Positions 59,352 to 64,000 of a stretch of DNA of 64,000 bases are shown here, piece by piece (position 1 is the stretch's first letter; each line of letters starts with the position of its first letter). Made by a program: the position numbers and the translations under genes. The notes under the pieces are model-generated. The model saw nothing but the letters and a program-made list of their open reading frames with translations, was not told the DNA's origin and searched no databases. This DNA comes from Allacma fusca (Eukaryota > Arthropoda > Collembola > Symphypleona > Sminthuridae). The DNA lies in the NCBI GenBank assembly GCA_947179485.1, contig OX359248.1, positions 45,766,847-45,830,846 of the forward strand, in the 5' to 3' direction.

Positions 59352-61985
59352 TTAATGTCGGTTGGAGGCTTGAGTTTCTGGAGCTGGCAATGCTCGTAAG
59401 TTGCTTGTGGGCAGGCCTAGGGCAGCCTGCCCTGGCGAGTTTAAATTCTGGGTTTGTTGTTCTCTTTGTTGTCGTCTTGCAGCAAGATAGTTACCATAGT
59501 CGGTGTAGTGCATGGGTAAATGCTGGCGACAAAATTTTGTCTGATGGCCGGGTCGTGAGCATCTTTCACAAATAACTGTAGAGGCAGTTGTCTGTCCTTG
59601 TGGTTGGGCAGTAATGGAAGGGCATTGTCTACCAATATGCCCAGGTGTGTTACACCTGTAGCATACGATAGAATTGGAAGGATTGGAATTTTGTCCTTGT
59701 GCTAAGTTTGATGAGTACTGGCGTCGGGGCTGGGGCATCTGGTTGGAGACAGCCATTATAGCTGTATTTGTAGATTCCAGTTTGTCAAGCCTTTCTAGAA
59801 CGGCGTCGAGCTTGTCAACCAAACTTGATGGAAGCTGTGGAGTAGCAGTAGCTTGCTCTTGTGGATTTTGAGGCGCACAGGTTTCATAAGCTTTGAGACC
59901 ATCTAGTAAATGGGCAAAATTACGGATTTTTGCATTGTGCCGCTGCAGAAAGATCTTTACTGTAGGATCCAGTTTTTCTCGTATGGACTCCACTGCTGTG
60001 GTTTCGGGAAAATTGTTCCAATCGGAACCAGCTGCAGCCTTAACTCGGAGAGCAAACATCGTGGCCGTTTCCGTGGCGTATTTTGTCATTGAGAGAGCGT
60101 TTAGAATTTTGGTCTTACTATCTGGTACATCCTTGGGAATGTTGTTTAAGATGTCATCGCAAAACTGGGCATATGTTTTGCGCTGTGTAGAGCGTAAGTC
60201 ACAATAATGGTCGAGGTAGTTTTTTCCTGTTGGTGAGGCATCTGATATTTGATGTTGGATGTATGCTTTTTTGGTAGCGTCATCAGCATTAAATGTCGCG
60301 AAGAAAGAGTTGCAGCGTGAGAAGAATTTTCTGATGTTGTCAGAGGAGAGTTCAGAAGGAGAAAATTTTGGTTTATCAAGTAGGAATCTGTTATTGTCCA
60401 TGATGGGTTGAGGTGCAACGGGAGGAGGAATAGGAGAAATGGATGGAGTTGGAGATGAAGCCCGCGAGGAGGAAACACTATTTGAAGCTGTGGTAAAATG
60501 AAGGGATTCGGAGTCGGAATCGGAATTAATGTCAGTGTTTGACGCAGGAGGAGGTGTGATTTGAATATTATAAAGTGGATTGTCGTCGTTAGGAATGATA
60601 GTTGGGGGGTCGTCAGGATCAATATCAGGAGTGGTAGCGTTTTGGGTAGGATTTGATTGAGGATTCTCAGGAAAGGAGGATGGTGGGATAGATAGAAGGT
60701 TTGGGTGTTGGTGGGTTGCCTCAGAAATAAATTCTGGTGGCAAGAGAAAAATCGCCTCACGGTAAGCCTCAGAAGATGTGAAAGGGAAATTGGAGATAGT
60801 GACCTTATTGATCAGGTTTTTCTCATCTACAAGACTTAGGTAATAGGCTAAGGTTAGTTGGTGGGTAATATCTTGGTTTTGTCGTGTCAAGGTTTTGAGC
60901 CTTTCGGACCAAGAATTAGTCAGAGGGATCAGACTATAAAATTGTGGAGCGGAAGACGCAGGAGTAGGATGAGAGAGAAAAGAATGAGATGCAGTTGCAG
61001 TAGAAGTTGTGGGGATTGCTGTGGATGTAGTTACGGTGGTGAGGAGATCCGTAGCTAACAAGGACTCGTGAATGTCCTGTAGTTCGTCTATTAATGACGT
61101 GTGTTCGGTACTGTGGGTTTGCCAATTACGAAAGATGGTAATAATTCTTGCAACAATACGGTTGAAACTTGCTCGGGTGTTTAGGAAGCTAAGGTCGGGT
61201 GTTAGAGCAGTGGATAAATTGAGATCTCCCAAAAGTTGTTGATAATAGGGGTAATTTACAAGGCTGGTTCCGGAGTGATCCCGCTGTTGTTTGGATTGAA
61301 TCCGATCGACGAACTGTTGAGCGACCTCTTCAAAGTAGTTGTGATTGTTGAACAGACGAGTGGATGCAGGTTGAGAGGTTGTAGCGATTGGTGTGGCAAG
61401 GATGGTATGCTCAGTAGAGAAATTAAAATTGGGACTTACTCTTTCTGTTGTAACGGTCAAATTGTTATCAGGATCATATGGTCCAGTAGAGATGGCTGGT
61501 GTGGAAGTTCGAGACGGGTTGAATGACCTGAAGTCGTCGGGCGTTGTTGGTGGTTCGGGAGTCGGGCCCTCGGTATTTTCTCCGTCCGTGCTCGGTGGAG
61601 TTTGAGCTCGTGTGTCGTCCGGTACGGGAATTACAGTTGTCTCGTCCAAGGTTGTGGAGGTGTCCACTGACCGTGGAATACGGCTTCGTTGTTTGTATAA
61701 CACGTCAAAATCTGCGGCGGTGACCGTTTCTGGTACGATGTCCGTGTTGAGATATTGTGGTAGTTTTTGACGAAAGAGTTTATAGAATCGGAACTGACGG
61801 ATAGCTTTTTCTACAGTTAGGTGGGGATACTTGTTTAACGCTTCTGTTTGCTCTGTAGAACTAAGATCGACGTTGTTGGCGTCACTTTGGAGAATGGCTA
61901 TATAATTAACGTTATTATAACGAATAAATTCACTTCGGGAATTGAGTTTGACTACTCGTATGAGTCTGATTTCTCGTCGAGACAT
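59352..61985 (-). CDS. gag: Gypsy Gag polyprotein, 877 residues
   Basis: A single uninterrupted frame. The N-terminal 450 residues are Ser/Thr/Pro-rich and poorly conserved in appearance. A capsid-like domain follows (about 520-750; LLDKPKFSPSELSSDNIRKF, then helices with LDPTVKIFLQRHNAKI). Two CCHC zinc knuckles follow, CYRCNTPGHIGRQC (from residue 775) and CERCSRPGHQTKFC (from residue 806), for nucleic-acid binding and packaging. A Gln-rich tail ends in stop TAA. It is unusually long compared with the roughly 300-500 residues of most gypsy Gag proteins because of the N-terminal extension. The pol frame is -1 relative to gag, so Pol is probably made by -1 frameshifting near the gag end. Confidence 0.92.
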   Translation of the reverse strand: MSRREIRLIRVVKLNSRSEFIRYNNVNYIAILQSDANNVDLSSTEQTEALNKYPHLTVEKAIRQFRFYKLFRQKLPQYLNTDIVPETVTAADFDVLYKQRSRIPRSVDTSTTLDETTVIPVPDDTRAQTPPSTDGENTEGPTPEPPTTPDDFRSFNPSRTSTPAISTGPYDPDNNLTVTTERVSPNFNFSTEHTILATPIATTSQPASTRLFNNHNYFEEVAQQFVDRIQSKQQRDHSGTSLVNYPYYQQLLGDLNLSTALTPDLSFLNTRASFNRIVARIITIFRNWQTHSTEHTSLIDELQDIHESLLATDLLTTVTTSTAIPTTSTATASHSFLSHPTPASSAPQFYSLIPLTNSWSERLKTLTRQNQDITHQLTLAYYLSLVDEKNLINKVTISNFPFTSSEAYREAIFLLPPEFISEATHQHPNLLSIPPSSFPENPQSNPTQNATTPDIDPDDPPTIIPNDDNPLYNIQITPPPASNTDINSDSDSESLHFTTASNSVSSSRASSPTPSISPIPPPVAPQPIMDNNRFLLDKPKFSPSELSSDNIRKFFSRCNSFFATFNADDATKKAYIQHQISDASPTGKNYLDHYCDLRSTQRKTYAQFCDDILNNIPKDVPDSKTKILNALSMTKYATETATMFALRVKAAAGSDWNNFPETTAVESIREKLDPTVKIFLQRHNAKIRNFAHLLDGLKAYETCAPQNPQEQATATPQLPSSLVDKLDAVLERLDKLESTNTAIMAVSNQMPQPRRQYSSNLAQGQNSNPSNSIVCYRCNTPGHIGRQCPSITAQPQGQTTASTVICERCSRPGHQTKFCRQHLPMHYTDYGNYLAARRQQREQQTQNLNSPGQAALGLPTSNLRALPAPETQASNRH

Positions 61986-62149
61986 GGGTTTTGTGGAGGA
62001 AAAGTGAGGAAGGGGTAGGAAAATTTTGAATAGGGCCTCCGGCCGAGGCCTAAGCCAGGAAAATATTTAGGAATGGACTTTTGACGGGAGCAAACTCGCT
62101 GAGAGGTCAGGAATCGTCTTTACCTGGATTAACAAATGCAGAGTAAAGA

Positions 62150-62169
62150 GAACCGCGCACCGTTCACCA
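62150..62169 (-). other. Primer-binding site of the gypsy element
   Basis: The minus strand continues directly from the LTR end with TGGTGAACGGTGCGC, which starts with TGG as needed to pair with a tRNA CCA end. I cannot assign the tRNA. Confidence 0.65.
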
Positions 62170-62692
62170 TGTTAAGTAACAATTGATCATGGGGGGAAAT
62201 ATAGCTCAGGAAAGAGGAAATGAAATAAAAAGAAATAAAATAGGAAGAATAGAGAGTTAAAAATAGTGAATGGGGGAATGTGCAGCAGGCTGAGCACACG
62301 ATGCTGTGTGAGAGAGATGAGACGACGGTCGTGGGAAATAAGTGCGTATGTTGTATAACCTCTTACTCACGCAGTATAGTTTTATTGTATATTGTACATA
62401 CAAAGGATACACAGTTCGACTGTTCTTACACGCGTCTTCTTGGTCTTTCTTGGTCTGTGGCTCGGGATTCTCTCGTCTTTTGAGACTGGAGAGGCTGGGG
62501 TTTATATAAGGAGGTGAGCACTTATGTGCCAACCTCCTGGAATATTTCCTACATTATTCTGACCAATAGAAATGTACTAAACAAAGGTACCTAATGCATT
62601 TTACAGAGGTTGCATGACATATATGTACATCAATGTTGCAGTATGAAATATTTTAGCTTATAATCATTCCTAAAGCCAATAAGGGCTTAACA
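62170..62692 (-). repeat. 5' LTR of the gypsy element
   Basis: On the minus strand it reads TGTTAAGCCC...CTTAACA. It contains a TATA-like TTATATAAA (complement of 62501-62511) and a downstream AATAAA (complement of 62381-62386), so U3, R and U5 can be placed in order. Confidence 0.95.
62501..62511 (-). promoter_or_regulatory. TATA-like promoter element in the 5' LTR
   Basis: The minus strand reads CCTTATATAAA, about 190 bp into the LTR, ahead of the AATAAA signal as expected for U3/R. Confidence 0.6.
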
Positions 62693-62696
62693 GTAC

Positions 62697-64000
62697 TGAA
62701 CCTTTGAGTAATGCGTATAAAGTGATTCGTGATCACATTACAATAAACGAGTTGTTAAGCTGTGGAGCTTTTTCAAGAGTCGCATATCCAAAGTAAAAGT
62801 ACTAATTGTAAGTTTCTCTCTATCAGGTAGCTGCTAAATCATTATAATGGAACATAGGTTCAGTAACAAGATCATTAAAAAAAGAAAAAAATGCACAAAT
62901 TAAAACGTTAAGTACATAAAGCAAGCTTTTCGCAGGGCTGAATTTTTTGGATTTGTATCTGACTGTTTCCTGATTCGCAGCCGGAAAGGCGGGAGCAGAT
63001 ATGTACATAGAAAGCAGGTGGGTGTAACTACCTGTCCTTAATTGGCAACGTGAATCTAGCTCGTATCCCAAAAGTAGGTTATATTTGAGATGTTTTAAAG
63101 GGTCAAAGCAAACCTCAACCCTTACCTTATTTTTGTGCATCCTTAAAATTCCTACCTACAAAACGGATTAGTAAGACTATCCTAATGTACAAAATTGAAA
63201 TCGGGGGTGGGGGGTTTTGGGGGTAAATAAAGGAAACCTTATAATAACCTAAAACCCAAACTGAATATACATAAATCTGAATTAAAATACAATTAATAAT
63301 TGTAACTTTTATTTTTAATTTTAACTTTTTAAAATTCAATTTAATTATCTGCCCCTTCATATTTTGCTAAAATTGAACTTTTTGTGTTTTGTACCCTCAC
63401 AGTACCGACAGGTGGGTCCAGGTACAGCAATTTGTACCCAAGCAATGCACTGGTAGTAGGCCTGGTCTTTCCTTATTTGTAATTAATTTTATTTATAACG
63501 TATGTATTTTAATGTATGCATTAGAATGTTTGCTCGTGCTATCTAAGTTGCTTTCTTTTATCAGATCAATTAGTAGTCAGTACGTAAACACTATCCCTAT
63601 CCTACAGTGTTAAGCATTGTGTAAAAACTGACCTGAAAATCCCGTTCGCTTCTATCCGAAACACTAATCAAAAGCATTCATTAATAACGAGAATCGAATG
63701 TATTTGTTCTTTATTAAATAAAATCAAATGATGTCGGAAATTGAAGGAAGGCTGAAAATAAAATTGAATTTTTATATTTCTGAGGAAAGCGTAAATTGTT
63801 AAATATTTTTTGGCCTTCATGCAAAGATATTTTGAAGCAAGAACGTTTACTGTATTTTAGGATTGAATCTGGTATCACATTCTTAGAAATTGCATTAGTT
63901 GTACCAGATTATGAGCATCATATAACCAATAACAATATATATATGTATATACCCTACATGTACTGTATCTGGATGATAAAATCGTTGTGAACCAGACAAC
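62697..64000. other. Non-coding flank
   Basis: No supported gene. A short segment at about 63030 (CCTGTCCTTAATTGGC) matches a phrase of the foldback repeat at 8429-8958 (about 8805), which hints at a relic of the same family. Confidence 0.45.

Larger units (their letters stand above)
53097..62692 (-). mobile_element. Complete Ty3/gypsy LTR retrotransposon, minus orientation
   Basis: Two 523-bp LTRs (53097-53619 and 62170-62692) look identical by eye and begin TG and end CA. The 4-bp duplication GTAC flanks the element (53093-53096 and 62693-62696). Between them are a primer-binding site, gag and pol in that order on the minus strand. The domain order protease, reverse transcriptase, RNase H, integrase places it in Ty3/gypsy. 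There is no envelope gene. Matching LTRs and open frames indicate very recent insertion. Confidence 0.96.

Noticed and set aside
55420-61605. Many plus-strand frames of 60-104 codons
   Set aside because: They are antisense shadows of gag and pol without motifs.

Overview
The window is eukaryotic and looks like an AT-rich arthropod-type (or at least invertebrate animal) genome. Genes are split by GT-AG introns, the conserved proteins are animal mitochondrial and ubiquitin-ligase families, and most of the remaining DNA is made of transposons typical of arthropods. I cannot name the species. There is one 200-N assembly gap at 15936-16135.

Three host genes are clear. (1) A PTCD2-like mitochondrial pentatricopeptide-repeat protein lies on + at 20340-22203 in eight exons; one exon carries an apparent 1-nt frameshift. 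(2) MAEA/GID9, the RING-type subunit of the CTLH/GID ubiquitin ligase, lies on - at 26372-28038; four exons are visible, the extreme N-terminus is missing, and there is a Ser/Asp-rich insertion. (3) An uncoupling protein of the UCP2/UCP3 mitochondrial carrier type lies on + at 42363-49799, with six exons that join in frame without breaks.

Mobile DNA dominates the rest. From 832 to 7580 there is a structurally complete PIF/Harbinger element with 15-bp terminal inverted repeats (TIRs) and a TAC target duplication. It carries the usual DDE transposase and MADF/Myb-like partner, plus a gene for a zinc-knuckle/coiled-coil/RING protein and a minisatellite. From 53097 to 62692 there is a Ty3/gypsy LTR retrotransposon with two 523-bp LTRs that look identical, gag and pol on the minus strand, and a GTAC target duplication. 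A piggyBac-like non-autonomous element (TTAA duplications) lies at 22983-24963 and is filled with an AT satellite.

The most striking pattern is a set of at least nine non-autonomous hAT-type insertions, each with a perfect 8-bp target-site duplication. They share one architecture: a short TIR, then arrays of a short self-complementary motif in opposite orientations at the two ends. The motif differs in nearly every element (for example ATCCGATCCGA, GGGCATTTT, GGGACGGGGACA, GGTACCTGTACC, GGTTTAAACC). No hAT transposase is present in the window.

The remaining stretches (parts of 3.3-4.6, 10.9-14.5, 17.6-18.6, 24.9-26.3, 29.9-35.6, 38.5-42.3, 49.9-52.4 and 62.7-64 kb) hold no gene I can support.
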